Of a stretch of 62,804 nt of DNA, positions 35,167 to 45,416 are shown one piece after another. The translations under genes were made by a program, and so were the position numbers. Every line of letters starts with the position of its first letter. The stretch's first letter is position 1. Under the pieces are notes generated by a model. The model worked only from the letters and a program-made list of their open reading frames with translations. It had not been told where the DNA came from and did no database searches. The stretch is from Clostridia bacterium. Its GTDB lineage: Bacteria > Bacillota > Clostridia > Christensenellales > CAAEEZ01. The stretch is from positions 1-62,804 of the forward strand of contig CAAEEZ010000015.1 of the NCBI GenBank assembly GCA_900755035.1, written 5' to 3'.

Positions 35167-37338
35167 ATGCAATTAAACGAGCAACAAATATTACCCGTTA
35201 ACCACACCGAGGGGGCAGTTTTAGTGCTTGCGGGAGCAGGCAGTGGCAAGACTAGGGTGCTGACTGCAAGGGTAACGCATTTAATAAAAGATTTGGACGT
35301 TTCGCCTTACGAGATTTTGGCAATTACCTTTACTAACAAGGCCGCTATGGAAATGAAGGAGCGTATCGTAAAGGAATGTGGCGAGGAAGGAATGTGGATA
35401 TCCACCTTCCACTCTTTTTGCGCAAGAGTTTTAAGGCTAGACGGCAAGGGAATAGGGCTTGGCGACAATTTTACCATTTTAGATACCGACGATACAAAGA
35501 AGATATTAAATAGAATATATAAGGATAAGGAGATAGACAAGCAACTTGCTAAGGCTATCACCGAAGTAATTTTTCACGCTAAAAATTTTGGCGTGCAACC
35601 TTTTAATATAGTAAAAAAATTAGACGGCGATTTTTCGTATGACGTACTTACTAGGGCGGAGGACGTATATACCGAATACGAGCAAGTAAAGAAAAATTCT
35701 AATAGCGTGGATTTTGACGACTTACTCGTTTTGAGCATTAAATTATTTATGCAATGCCCGGACGTTTTAAGTAAATATCAAAACCGATTTAGGTATATTC
35801 ATATAGACGAATTTCAAGATACTAACGGCTTGCAATATTCGCTAGTCAAATTGTTATCGGCCGTGCACAAAAATATATTCGTAGTAGGCGACGAGGACCA
35901 AGGTATTTATAGTTGGCGTGGCGCTGATATTAGAAATATTATAAATTTTAGAAAAGATTTTGAAAACGTTGCCACCTACAAACTAGAACAAAATTATAGA
36001 AGTAGCGCAAATATTTTGAAAGCGGCAAACGCCGTAATCAAAAACAATACTGAAAGAATAGCAAAAACTTTGTGGACTAACGCACCAAACGGATTAGGGG
36101 TACAAATCACACCTTGCAAGACCGATAGAAGCGAGGCTGAATACGTAATAAACAAGATATACGAACTAGTAAGAACGGGTTATAATTACAGCGATATTGC
36201 CGTTTTGTATAGAACGGGCGCAATGAGTAGACCTTTTGAAGAAAAACTGAACCTATATAATATCCCTTACAAGATTTTTGGGGGTTACAAATTCTTTGAA
36301 AGGGAAGAAATTAAAACGATAAACGCTTATTTTAGAGCAAGTTGCAACCCGAAAGATAGCGACGCTATATTGCGTATTATCAACTTCCCACAGCGTGGAA
36401 TTGGCGATACGACGGTAGATAAAATTAAGGACTACGTAAAGGAAAACAACCTAGATTTTATAGATGCAGTGCTTACTTGCGATAGGCTAGATTTTCTAAA
36501 TAGTGGTACTAGAAGCAAACTAGTTGGGTTTAGAGATATACTTACTTCGCTAATATCGGCAAGTGGCAAACTAACGCCGATAGAGTTTGCAAATCTGCTA
36601 CTTAACACCGTGCCGATTGTGGAAACCTACGAAAACTTGAAGGAGAAAAGCGAAGGGCGTGATAAGGTGGAAAATATCGCAACGTACGTAGCAAGTATCA
36701 AGGAATTTTCAAACGATAATAGAGATACTACTATTATAGATTATTTGCAATCAGTTGCGTTACTAACCGATACGGACAACGTTCACGACGATAACTATGT
36801 AAGGCTTGCAACCGTGCATGCAGTAAAAGGCTTGGAGTTTAAGGTGGTGTTTATAGTTGGCTTAGAGCAGGAAACTTTTCCTAGTGGACTAAGTATCAAC
36901 GAAGGCAAGATGGAGGAGGAACGTAGGCTAATGTACGTGGCTATAACTAGGGCTATGGAAAGGCTTACGCTTACTTACTGTGCATCAAGATATCGCTATG
37001 ACGGTATGCGTTTTTACAAAAGAAGTTGCTTTATAGACGAAATATTAGAAGATAGTAAAGTAACTAGACCAGAAAAGAAAATAGTAGAAACCAAAAAGAT
37101 AGAGAATAAATATTCGGTAGAATCGGTGACTAAGGCTAGCAACGTGAACGGAGTGGATAAAGTGCAGGCTCAAAAAGATTTGTCTATGTTTAAGACGGGT
37201 GTTAAGGTAAAGCACAAAACGTTTGGCGTAGGTACTATTATCAGCGTTAGCGGTACTAGCGCTTCGATTGCTTTCGACGGTCTAGGAATTAAAAAATTCT
37301 CTTTGGAAATTGCTCCTTTGGAGGTGTATAATGGATAA
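35167..37338 (+). CDS. pcrA: ATP-dependent DNA helicase PcrA/UvrD
   Basis: 723 residues, SF1A helicase. Q motif LNEQQILPV, Walker A GAGSGKTRVLTARV, Walker B IHIDEFQDTN, motif III GDEDQGIYSWRGAD, motif IV QNYRSS, motif V TVHAVKGLEFKVVFIVG, motif VI EEERRLMYVAITRA. The C-terminal VKHKTFGVGTIISVSG is the PcrA Tudor-like RNA-polymerase-binding end. 3'-5' helicase in repair and rolling-circle replication. Ribosome site AAGGAGAA. It ends inside the start of ligA; pcrA-ligA is a conserved pair. Confidence 0.97.
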   Translation: MQLNEQQILPVNHTEGAVLVLAGAGSGKTRVLTARVTHLIKDLDVSPYEILAITFTNKAAMEMKERIVKECGEEGMWISTFHSFCARVLRLDGKGIGLGDNFTILDTDDTKKILNRIYKDKEIDKQLAKAITEVIFHAKNFGVQPFNIVKKLDGDFSYDVLTRAEDVYTEYEQVKKNSNSVDFDDLLVLSIKLFMQCPDVLSKYQNRFRYIHIDEFQDTNGLQYSLVKLLSAVHKNIFVVGDEDQGIYSWRGADIRNIINFRKDFENVATYKLEQNYRSSANILKAANAVIKNNTERIAKTLWTNAPNGLGVQITPCKTDRSEAEYVINKIYELVRTGYNYSDIAVLYRTGAMSRPFEEKLNLYNIPYKIFGGYKFFEREEIKTINAYFRASCNPKDSDAILRIINFPQRGIGDTTVDKIKDYVKENNLDFIDAVLTCDRLDFLNSGTRSKLVGFRDILTSLISASGKLTPIEFANLLLNTVPIVETYENLKEKSEGRDKVENIATYVASIKEFSNDNRDTTIIDYLQSVALLTDTDNVHDDNYVRLATVHAVKGLEFKVVFIVGLEQETFPSGLSINEGKMEEERRLMYVAITRAMERLTLTYCASRYRYDGMRFYKRSCFIDEILEDSKVTRPEKKIVETKKIENKYSVESVTKASNVNGVDKVQAQKDLSMFKTGVKVKHKTFGVGTIISVSGTSASIAFDGLGIKKFSLEIAPLEVYNG

Positions 37339-39274
37339 AATGCGAGAGCTTGTGGACTTACTTAACAAGCATTGTTATAACTATTACGTTTTGGATAATC
37401 CAACTATAAGCGACGGCGAATTTGACAAACTGTACGATAGTTTGGTAAAAATGGAAAAAGAAACGGGCGTGGTGCTAGAAGATTCGCCAACTAAGAGGGT
37501 AGGTGGAGAGCCTATCAAGGAGTTTGGTACGTACGTGCACAAAAAACGCCTATATTCACTAGGAAAATGCCAAAGCAAAGAAGAATTTAACGAGTGGCTT
37601 GAAAGAGTGAGAAAAGAACTTGGGTACTTGCCTAAGATGACTACGGAGTACAAGTTTGACGGTCTTACGATAAATTTGTATTACAAGGACGGCAAACTAG
37701 TTACGGCGTCTACTCGTGGTAACGGCGTAGAGGGCGAGGACGTAACCGAACAGGTAAAAACGATAAAAAGCGTACCGCTTAGTATAGATTTTAAGGGCGA
37801 GATTGAAATTCAGGGCGAAGGCATTATGAAATTATCCAGCCTTGAAAAATACAACGAAACGGCTAGCGTTCCGTTAAAAAATGCTAGAAACGGCGCAGCC
37901 GGTGCAATAAGGAACTTAGACCCGAAGGTAACTGCAAGTAGAAAACTAGACGTAATTACCTATAATATAGGCTACACTAATGGTATAGAGTTTGCTACTC
38001 AAAGCCAAATGTACGACTTTTTGAAAGAGCAAGGCTTTAAGGTTGGCGACCACTTTAAGATTTGCGAAAATTACGACGACGTGGAAAAAGAGATAGACAA
38101 AATCACAGACGAAAGGGACGGATTGGATTTTCTTATCGACGGGGTAGTTATCAAGGTGGACGACCTTGCTTTGCGTGAACGAATAGGCTACACGGAGAAG
38201 TTTCCTAAGTGGGCTATTGCCTATAAGTTTAAGGCGGACGAAGCAACTACCGTGCTAAAAGAAGTGGTTTGGCAAGTAAGTAGGACGGGAAAACTAAATC
38301 CGCTTGCAATATTAGAACCTGTGGATCTAGCAGGCGTTACGGTAAGAAGGGCAACCTTAAACAACTACGACGATATACTTAAAAAGGGTGTAAAAATAAA
38401 TTCTACGGTGTTTATTAGAAGAAGCAACGACGTAATACCGGAAATCACGGGAGTTGCTGAATACGGCGATAATCCAATAGATATTTTGCCACCTGACAAG
38501 TGCCCTGCGTGCCATAGCGAAGTGGAAAAAAGAGGGGTGTTTTACTACTGTACCAACGACGAAAACTGCGCACCGCAAATAGTAAGGCAACTTACGCATT
38601 TTGCAAGAAAATCCTGTATGAATATCGAGGGCTTTTCTGAAAAAACCGCCGAATTACTTTACAACGAAAGGGGTGTAAAATCGCCGATTGATTTGTACAA
38701 TCTAACTGAAAAAGACCTTGACGGATTAGAGTCGTTTAAGGACAAAAAAATTAGTAATTTAATTACTGCAATAGATAATAGTAGACGCACGACGCTTGCA
38801 AGATTTTTGTCTGCGCTTGGCATTGAAAATATAGGTGAAAAGGCTGCAAAAAGCCTTGCAAAAGAATTTGTCAGCCTAGAAAATTTGTATAACGTCGATT
38901 ATGAAAAAGTGCAAAAAATAGACGACTTTGGCGAAATAATGGCTAAAAACGTAGCAGATTACTTTAATAATGCCGAAAATCTAGAATACCTAGAAAAATT
39001 TAGAAGTATATTAGATTTTGAAGAAATAAAGATGGACGCTAGCCAAAAATTTGGTGGACTAACGTTCGTTTTAACGGGAACTTTGCCAAACTATTCTAGG
39101 GACGATATGAAAAAACTGATTGAAGAAAACGGTGGGAAAGTATCGTCGTCGGTATCTAAGAAAACTTCGTTCGTTTTAGCAGGCGAAGAGGCTGGTAGTA
39201 AACTGACTAAGGCGTACGAACTAGGCGTAAGAGTAATAAGCGAAATGGAAATATTAAAGATGCTAGAAGAATAA
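37331..39274 (+). CDS. ligA: NAD+-dependent DNA ligase
   Basis: 647 residues from ATG 37331 (GGAGGTG in front). The N-terminal Ia domain (YYVLDNPTISDGEFDKLYD) is followed by the adenylation domain with Lys108 in TEYKFDGLTIN, the OB fold, a four-Cys zinc finger (CPACHSEVEK...YYCTNDENC), helix-hairpin-helix repeats and a C-terminal BRCT domain (GGLTFVLTGTLPNYSRDD). It seals nicks in replication and repair. Overlaps the pcrA stop by 8 bp. Confidence 0.97.
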   Translation: MDKMRELVDLLNKHCYNYYVLDNPTISDGEFDKLYDSLVKMEKETGVVLEDSPTKRVGGEPIKEFGTYVHKKRLYSLGKCQSKEEFNEWLERVRKELGYLPKMTTEYKFDGLTINLYYKDGKLVTASTRGNGVEGEDVTEQVKTIKSVPLSIDFKGEIEIQGEGIMKLSSLEKYNETASVPLKNARNGAAGAIRNLDPKVTASRKLDVITYNIGYTNGIEFATQSQMYDFLKEQGFKVGDHFKICENYDDVEKEIDKITDERDGLDFLIDGVVIKVDDLALRERIGYTEKFPKWAIAYKFKADEATTVLKEVVWQVSRTGKLNPLAILEPVDLAGVTVRRATLNNYDDILKKGVKINSTVFIRRSNDVIPEITGVAEYGDNPIDILPPDKCPACHSEVEKRGVFYYCTNDENCAPQIVRQLTHFARKSCMNIEGFSEKTAELLYNERGVKSPIDLYNLTEKDLDGLESFKDKKISNLITAIDNSRRTTLARFLSALGIENIGEKAAKSLAKEFVSLENLYNVDYEKVQKIDDFGEIMAKNVADYFNNAENLEYLEKFRSILDFEEIKMDASQKFGGLTFVLTGTLPNYSRDDMKKLIEENGGKVSSSVSKKTSFVLAGEEAGSKLTKAYELGVRVISEMEILKMLEE

Positions 39275-39458
39275 TTAGTTTTCTATCGTTTTTGAGTTTT
39301 ACTATCTAATTATTATCGTGAAAGATATTTTAGATATTACTAAGTCGCAAGGTATAGATAATTGCAAAAAAATATTAAAAGTTTTGTAAAAGGAACTAAA
39401 TATATCGGTACTATTTGTGAAATTTACGTTAATTACTTAGTGGTAAAATAGATAGCAA

Positions 39459-39486
39459 CAAAAAGGCGAGCGTTCGCCTTTTTTTG
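39459..39486 (+). terminator. Intrinsic terminator
   Basis: AAAAGGCGA / TCGCCTTTT stem, GCGT loop, T run. It is 185 bp after ligA, so it probably ends the pcrA-ligA transcript. Confidence 0.9.
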
Positions 39487-39566
39487 TTTGTAGATAGTTT
39501 TATAAAATCGGGCGGATATTTTTTGTACTATTGAATATATAATTATATTGCTAAATAAAAATTAAC

Positions 39567-39595
39567 TTGATATAAATATATTCTTATGCTATAAT
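39567..39595 (+). promoter_or_regulatory. Promoter of the yicC-to-spoVM operon
   Basis: TTGATA at 39567-39572 and TATAAT at 39590-39595 with 17 bp between, plus an extended TG-C before the -10. It drives the longest operon in the window. Confidence 0.88.
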
Positions 39596-39628
39596 AATTC
39601 TATTATTTATAGACAAAGTGAGATTTAT

Positions 39629-40504
39629 ATGAAGAGTATGACAGGCTACGGCAAAGGCGTAGTAGAACTGAACAACAAGAAATGCACTATTGAAATTAAG
39701 TCGGTAAACCATAGGTTTTTGGATTTGTCGTTTAAGATGCCAAAGGTGTTTAGCTGTTTTGAAGATTGTATGAGAAAGGCGATTGCCTCTAAAATAAGCC
39801 GTGGACACCTAGATATTTTCGTTACTTTCGAAGCAACGCAAGGCGAAGATAAAAACTTGGTATTTAACGAATCGGTTGCTAATAAGTACGTTGAAATTGC
39901 TAAAAAGATGGAACTTAATTATTCGCTAACTAACGACCTTACCGTAACTAGCCTAATGAAATGCCCGTACGTTGTTGAAGTGGGCGTAAATGAAGAGGAC
40001 GAAGAAGAACTTAAAAAAATGCTATTACAAAGTTTGGACACTGCGTTAGACGGGCTTGTTAAAATGCGTGAGAGCGAAGGTGAAAACCTTAAAAAATCTT
40101 TCCTTGGTTTTATTGCCGAGATAGAGGCCGTTACTAAGAAAATTCAAGAAAAAGCGCCTACCGTTGCAATAGAGTATAAGGAAAACCTTAGAAAGAGAGT
40201 GTTAGAATACTTAGGTGAAATACCACTTGACGAAGCAAGGCTAATAAACGAAGTGGCAGTATACGCCGATAGAGTATGTATCGACGAGGAAATTACAAGG
40301 TTGTTTGCGCACGTAAAACATATGAGAGAGATGTTTGAAAAGCAAAAACCAATAGGCAGAGATGCAGACTTTTTGGTACAAGAATTCAATAGAGAAAGCA
40401 ATACGATTGCGTCAAAATCTAATAATTTAGAAATCACGGCTTGCGCTTTGCAACTTAAATCGATAATCGAAAAAATGCGTGAGCAAGTGCAAAATATAGA
40501 GTAG
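39629..40504 (+). CDS. yicC: YicC-family endoribonuclease
   Basis: 291 residues. MKSMTGYGKGVVEL, EIKSVNHRFLDLSFKMP and the C-terminal KPIGRDADFLVQEFNRESNTIASKS are diagnostic. YicC proteins have been shown to act as RNases affecting small RNA turnover in other bacteria. First gene of the operon yicC-remA-gmk-rpoZ, the usual Firmicutes order. Confidence 0.95.
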   Translation: MKSMTGYGKGVVELNNKKCTIEIKSVNHRFLDLSFKMPKVFSCFEDCMRKAIASKISRGHLDIFVTFEATQGEDKNLVFNESVANKYVEIAKKMELNYSLTNDLTVTSLMKCPYVVEVGVNEEDEEELKKMLLQSLDTALDGLVKMRESEGENLKKSFLGFIAEIEAVTKKIQEKAPTVAIEYKENLRKRVLEYLGEIPLDEARLINEVAVYADRVCIDEEITRLFAHVKHMREMFEKQKPIGRDADFLVQEFNRESNTIASKSNNLEITACALQLKSIIEKMREQVQNIE

Positions 40505-40505
40505 T

Positions 40506-40760
40506 ATGCATAATTACGTAAATATAGGGTTTGGGAATATTATAAATAAAAGAAAAATCGTAGGCGTATTGTCGCCGTCGCTAGCCTCAACCAAGCATTT
40601 AGTATCTAAGGCAAGGGACGACGAAATGCTTATTGACGTAACTACGAATAGAAAAATAAAGTCCGTTATAGTAACAGAGAAAGGGTACGTATTTTTGTGC
40701 GCACTATCTACCGATACTATAATGAACAGGCTTAACGAAACCGAAAAAGAGGACGAATGA
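40506..40760 (+). CDS. remA: RemA/DUF370 family regulator
   Basis: 84 residues. NYVNIGFGNIINKRKIVGVL and STKHLVSKARDDEMLIDVT...RKIKSVIVTEKGYV match DUF370. B. subtilis RemA is a DNA-binding activator of biofilm matrix genes; the targets here are unknown. Begins 1 bp after yicC with no ribosome site; its TGA overlaps the gmk start. Confidence 0.93.
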   Translation: MHNYVNIGFGNIINKRKIVGVLSPSLASTKHLVSKARDDEMLIDVTTNRKIKSVIVTEKGYVFLCALSTDTIMNRLNETEKEDE

Positions 40761-41368
40761 TGGAAAAAGGGTTGTTTATCGTAATCTCGGGTTGCTCGGG
40801 AGTTGGCAAAGGTACGGTGCTAAAAAGAGTGTTCGAACTTATGCCGAACTTGAAGTTCAGCGTATCGGCTACGACTAGAAAGCCACGAGATGGCGAAGTA
40901 GACGGAGTAAGTTATCATTTTTTATCCAAAGAGGACTTTGAAAACAAACTAAATAACAGAGAGTTTTTGGAGCACGTAAAATTATTCGATAACTACTATG
41001 GCACGCTAAACTCGGAGATTGACGACAAAATATCTAGCGGACAAGACGTCGTTTTGGAAATAGATACCGAAGGGGCGTTCAACGTAAAGAGAAAAAGAGA
41101 AGACAGCGTAGCAATATTTATTTTGCCACCTACCGTAGAAACGATTACCGCAAGGCTAGAAGGCAGGGGAACTGAAAGTAAAGAAGCGTTAAAATTGCGC
41201 CACGCAAAGATTGGCGAAGAAATTGAAAGGGCAACCTACTACGACTATCTAGTTGTAAATGAAAAGGTAGACGATTGCGCTAATCAAATAATAAGCATTA
41301 TAAATGCGGAAAAATTAAAGACCGCACGTAATAAATATAAAATAGAAAAACTAAGAGGAGAAATATAG
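40760..41368 (+). CDS. gmk: Guanylate kinase
   Basis: 202 residues. P-loop VISGCSGVGKGTVLKRV, SVSATTRKPRDGEVDGVSYHFLSKEDF, and RHAKIGEEIERATYYDYLVVN. Converts GMP to GDP. Two ATGs overlap (40757 and 40760); the GAGGA box fits 40760 better. Genetically next to rpoZ as in most Firmicutes. Confidence 0.95.
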   Translation: MEKGLFIVISGCSGVGKGTVLKRVFELMPNLKFSVSATTRKPRDGEVDGVSYHFLSKEDFENKLNNREFLEHVKLFDNYYGTLNSEIDDKISSGQDVVLEIDTEGAFNVKRKREDSVAIFILPPTVETITARLEGRGTESKEALKLRHAKIGEEIERATYYDYLVVNEKVDDCANQIISIINAEKLKTARNKYKIEKLRGEI

Positions 41369-41370
41369 TT

Positions 41371-41565
41371 ATGTTGATGGAACCACCTATTGATAAGATG
41401 ATTGACAAGTCAGAGAGCAAATACGCATTAGTAGTTGCGTTATCAAAAAGAGCAAGAACGTTAGAGTCTAAGGAGCAAGAAATGCTAGAAGAGACCAAGA
41501 AAAAATCCATTAGCGTTGCTGCTGAGGAATTTTATAACGATAAAATCGAAATTAAAAGAGACTAA
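41371..41565 (+). CDS. rpoZ: RNA polymerase omega subunit
   Basis: 64 residues. EPPIDKMIDKSESKYALVVALSKRAR is the conserved N-terminal part. It stabilises beta' in RNA polymerase. Ribosome site GAGGAG at 41355-41360. Confidence 0.93.
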   Translation: MLMEPPIDKMIDKSESKYALVVALSKRARTLESKEQEMLEETKKKSISVAAEEFYNDKIEIKRD

Positions 41566-41567
41566 TT

Positions 41568-42755
41568 ATGCTTAAAGGTAAAACTGTAGTTTTGGGTGTA
41601 ACGGGTTGCATAGCTGCCTACAAGTCCTGCGAAATAGTTTCAAGACTGAAAAAGTTGGAGGCTAACGTAGAAGTTATAATGACTAGCCACGCCCTAGAAT
41701 TCGTACAACCGTTATCTTTTGAAACCCTGTCTAACAACAGGGTCGTTTCCGATTTGTTCGATAGGGACTTTGATTTTGAAGTAGAACACGTAGCGCTTGC
41801 TAAAAAGGCGGATATATTCGTTATAGCGCCTGCAACGGCAAATACGATAGGCAAAATTGCAAACGGTATTGCCGACGATATGCTGTCTACTACCATAATG
41901 GCGGCGACTTGCCCAAAACTAATATGTCCTGCAATGAATACTAATATGTACGAGTCGGAGCAAGTTCAGGAGAACATAGCAAAACTAGAAAAGAAAGGTT
42001 ACTATATATTTAGACCTATCGAAGGTAGGCTTGCTTGTGGCGACGTAGGTAAGGGCAAAATGGCAGAGCCCGTGGATATAGTTGACGAGATTCTAGATAT
42101 ACTAATGCCACAAAGGGACTTAGAGGGTAAAACCGTGCTTGTTACGGCTGGCTCTACTGAGGAAAATATCGACGGCGTAAGGTTTATTACAAACCATAGT
42201 AGCGGTAAGATGGGTATTGAACTTGCCAAGAACGCTAAGTCAAGGGGCGCAAAGGTAGTGCTAATTGCAGGTAGATTGTCCGTTAAGATTCCAAAGGATA
42301 TCGACGAGGTAATCAGCGTACGCACGACTCAGCAAATGTACGACGCCGTTATGAGTAATTACGAAAGGTGCGACGTTATAGTAAAAGCGGCAGCGCCGTC
42401 CGATTACAAGGTAAAAAATCCTACGCTGCATAAGATAAAAAGCAAAAATCTAGTATTAGAATTTGAAAAAAATCCTGATATTGCAGAGGCTGTTGGAAAG
42501 GTGAAGGGTGATAGAATATTGGTTATATTCTGCGCTGAAACCGACGACCTTGTAGAAAATGCTAAACTAAAATTAGCAAAGAAAAATGCCGATATAGTAG
42601 TTGCTAACGACGTAACTAAGGAAGGGGCAGGCTTTAACGTAGATACTAATATCGCTACCGTAATTACTAAGACGGGCGAAATTAAGGACTACGAGCTAAT
42701 GCAGAAAAGCGAACTAGCAGGCAAAATATTTGACCAAGTGGTGAAACTACTATAA
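41568..42755 (+). CDS. coaBC: Bifunctional phosphopantothenoylcysteine decarboxylase/synthetase
   Basis: 395 residues. N-terminal CoaC flavoprotein (VLGVTGCIAAYKSCEIV, PAMNTNMYES, ACGDVGKGKMAEP). C-terminal CoaB (VLVTAGSTEENIDGVRFITNHSSGKMG and VKAAAPSDYKVKN). Two steps of CoA synthesis in one polypeptide. Its last base overlaps the priA start (TAATG). Confidence 0.96.
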   Translation: MLKGKTVVLGVTGCIAAYKSCEIVSRLKKLEANVEVIMTSHALEFVQPLSFETLSNNRVVSDLFDRDFDFEVEHVALAKKADIFVIAPATANTIGKIANGIADDMLSTTIMAATCPKLICPAMNTNMYESEQVQENIAKLEKKGYYIFRPIEGRLACGDVGKGKMAEPVDIVDEILDILMPQRDLEGKTVLVTAGSTEENIDGVRFITNHSSGKMGIELAKNAKSRGAKVVLIAGRLSVKIPKDIDEVISVRTTQQMYDAVMSNYERCDVIVKAAAPSDYKVKNPTLHKIKSKNLVLEFEKNPDIAEAVGKVKGDRILVIFCAETDDLVENAKLKLAKKNADIVVANDVTKEGAGFNVDTNIATVITKTGEIKDYELMQKSELAGKIFDQVVKLL

Positions 42756-44947
42756 TGATTGCAGAGGTTATCGTAGACGTAGCGACAAGCGAAATAGACA
42801 GAGTATTCGACTATGAAGTTGGATTATTGCAAGTACACGTAGGACATCGTGTGCTTGTTCCTTTTGGTAAAAAATTTATCGAAGGTTTCGTAATAAGGTT
42901 AAAGGAAAAGTCGAACTTTAATGGTACGCTAAAAAGCATATCAAAAGTTTTGGACGAGTACGTAACGGTAAGCGAAGAACTATTGTCGCTAATGGACTAT
43001 ATGACCAAAAAATACAACCTAAGAAAGATAGACGTTCTAAGGTTGTACGTGCCACCTAGACTTAGGGGTGGTAAAATAAAGGAACTAACCAAAAACTACG
43101 TAACGTTAAATACCGAGATTGACTACGACGATATGGTAAGTAGCGTAAGCCAAAGGGCAAAAAGTCAACTTGCCGTATTAGAGTATTTGCGTAGTAACGG
43201 CGAGTGGCAGGCAGAACTAAACAAGAAGTTTTCGCCTAGCGCAGTAAATTCTTTATCGGCTAGGGGATATCTAGTAATAGAAAGCGTTAGGGTGGAAAGA
43301 AAGCCCGAAGTAGCAAAAGAAGCAAACGCCGAGAAAAAACTTACGGATAGCCAGCAAGACGCCGTAGAAAAGATTTTGGCTGACGACAAGATAAAACTAT
43401 TGTACGGCGTAACGGGTAGTGGCAAAACCGAGGTATATTTGCATTGCATAAAAAGGGTTTTGGATATGGGCAAAACTGCAATTATGCTAGTGCCTGAAAT
43501 AGCGCTTACTCCTCAAATGTCTAGGCTTGTAACGGGTAGGTTTGGCGACCTAGTTGCAATATTACATAGCGGACTAAACGACGGCGAAAGGTTTGACGAG
43601 TGGGAAAGGATACTGACGGGTAAGGCAAAAATAGTTATTGGGGCAAGGTCTGCAATATTTGCACCTATCCAAAACGTAGGGCTTATTATAATCGACGAAG
43701 AGCACGACCAAAGTTACGTGTCGGAGTCTAACCCAAGGTACGATACGAAGTCCGTTGCAGAGGAAAGGGCAAGATACAATAAATGCCCGCTCGTTTTAGG
43801 TAGCGCAACGCCTTCAATAGAAAGTTATCTATACGCTAAATACGACAAATACACTATGGTTCGTATGCCAAATCGTGTAAATAATCGTAATATGCCCGAT
43901 ATGCAAATCGTGGATATGGTCAGGAGCGAAAAAGCACCTAATAGCAAAATATTTTCATTAGAATTGTACGAGGCGCTTAGGAAGGTAATAGAAGAAAAAA
44001 ATCAGGCGATGATTTTTATAAATAGGCGTGGTTTTTCTTCGTTTATTATGTGTAGAGATTGTGGCTACGTAGCAAAATGTGCCGATTGCGACGTATCGCT
44101 TACATACCATAAAGCCGAGAACGTACTTAAATGCCATTATTGTGGCAAAAAATATCGTGTGCCTGATAAATGCCCTCAGTGTGGTAGCGAAAAAATACGT
44201 ATGGGCAAGATAGGTACTGAAACGGTGGTTAAGGAATTAGAGCAGTTATTTGGTGGCGTAAAAATATTGCGTATGGATAACGATACCACTTCAACGAAGG
44301 ACGCTCATCAAAAGATACTAAGCGAGTTTTCTAAGGGTGAAGCGCAAATATTAGTAGGCACTCAAATGATTGCAAAGGGGCACGACTTTCCAAACGTAAC
44401 GTTAGTGGGGATACTTGATGCTGACGCTAGCCTATATTTTTCGGACTATCGTAGCACTGAAAGGACTTTCCAACTAATTACGCAAGTGGCAGGTAGAGCA
44501 GGTAGAGCCGATAAGGAAGGCAAAGTGATAGTGCAAACCTATTCGCCACGACATTACGTATTTAGATATGCAAAAGAGTACGATTACGACGGATTTTTCG
44601 AAAAGGAAAACAACGCAAGAAAAATAACGAAATTTCCACCGTATACCACTATTTTAAGGATAATGGTTACTAGCACTATCGAGGACGACGCTATTGATTT
44701 AACGCAAAAGATATTTAACAAAGTAGGCAAGGTAAAACAAAAATACGCTGATAGGTTTATATATTGCCAAGCGATGAAATCGCCGTTAAATAGAATGCAA
44801 ACGAAGTATCGCTATCAAGTGCTAATGCGAATTAAAAAGAAAAACGACCAAGAAATAATAGACGAAATATACCAAATAACTAACGAATATAATAAGGAGA
44901 AGAATTGTTGGGTGTTCGTAGAGAACAATCCGCAAAGTTTGATTTAA
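42755..44947 (+). CDS. priA: Primosomal protein N' (replication-restart helicase)
   Basis: 730 residues. The N-terminal 3' DNA-binding domain (VIVDVATSEIDRVFDYEV) precedes the helicase with LLYGVTGSGKTEVYL, IIDEEHDQSY and VLGSATPSIES, and a zinc-binding insert with Cys pairs (CRDCGYVAKCADC...CHYCGKKYRVPDKCPQC). Restarts collapsed replication forks. Tightly packed between coaBC and def, as is normal. Confidence 0.97.
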   Translation: MIAEVIVDVATSEIDRVFDYEVGLLQVHVGHRVLVPFGKKFIEGFVIRLKEKSNFNGTLKSISKVLDEYVTVSEELLSLMDYMTKKYNLRKIDVLRLYVPPRLRGGKIKELTKNYVTLNTEIDYDDMVSSVSQRAKSQLAVLEYLRSNGEWQAELNKKFSPSAVNSLSARGYLVIESVRVERKPEVAKEANAEKKLTDSQQDAVEKILADDKIKLLYGVTGSGKTEVYLHCIKRVLDMGKTAIMLVPEIALTPQMSRLVTGRFGDLVAILHSGLNDGERFDEWERILTGKAKIVIGARSAIFAPIQNVGLIIIDEEHDQSYVSESNPRYDTKSVAEERARYNKCPLVLGSATPSIESYLYAKYDKYTMVRMPNRVNNRNMPDMQIVDMVRSEKAPNSKIFSLELYEALRKVIEEKNQAMIFINRRGFSSFIMCRDCGYVAKCADCDVSLTYHKAENVLKCHYCGKKYRVPDKCPQCGSEKIRMGKIGTETVVKELEQLFGGVKILRMDNDTTSTKDAHQKILSEFSKGEAQILVGTQMIAKGHDFPNVTLVGILDADASLYFSDYRSTERTFQLITQVAGRAGRADKEGKVIVQTYSPRHYVFRYAKEYDYDGFFEKENNARKITKFPPYTTILRIMVTSTIEDDAIDLTQKIFNKVGKVKQKYADRFIYCQAMKSPLNRMQTKYRYQVLMRIKKKNDQEIIDEIYQITNEYNKEKNCWVFVENNPQSLI

Positions 44948-44948
44948 T

Positions 44949-45416
44949 ATGGCTTTAAGACAAATTGTAAAAGAACAAGACCCACAAATAAGGAAAATAT
45001 CGAGAGAGGTAGTTAACTTCGATCAAAAGTTGTGGACGTTACTTGACGATATGAGAGAAACTATGCTTAAAAATAACGGCTGTGGACTAGCAGGCGTACA
45101 AGTGGGCATTTTGCGTAGAGTGGCTGTTGTGGAAGTGGAAGAAGAGGACTTTTTCCGTGAACTTGTAAACCCTAGAATTATTAAGCAAAGTGGTGAGATA
45201 GAAGGGATAGAAGGTTGTCTTAGCGTAGATAACTACAACTGCTACGTAATTAGGCCTGAAAAAATCACCTTAGAATATTACGATAGATACGGCAAAAAGC
45301 ATAAGGAAAAGATAGAAGGCTTTCCTGCAAGAGCGTGCTGTCACGAGATTGACCACCTAGATGGAATATTATTCAAGGATAAGTGCAGTAGAGAAATAGA
45401 GATGAGGAAAGAATAA
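44949..45416 (+). CDS. def: Peptide deformylase
   Basis: 155 residues. GCGLAGVQVGI, EGCLSV, and CHEIDHLDGILF (metal ligands Cys plus HExxH). Removes the formyl group from nascent chains. Starts 1 bp after priA with no ribosome site and overlaps fmt by one base, which encodes the opposite activity on initiator tRNA. Confidence 0.96.
   Translation: MALRQIVKEQDPQIRKISREVVNFDQKLWTLLDDMRETMLKNNGCGLAGVQVGILRRVAVVEVEEEDFFRELVNPRIIKQSGEIEGIEGCLSVDNYNCYVIRPEKITLEYYDRYGKKHKEKIEGFPARACCHEIDHLDGILFKDKCSREIEMRKE

Larger units (their letters stand above)
39275..39628. other. Intergenic region between ligA and yicC
   Basis: 354 bp. 39275-39458 is AT-rich with no ORF that I can support. The rest holds the terminator and the yicC promoter listed separately. 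Confidence 0.6.
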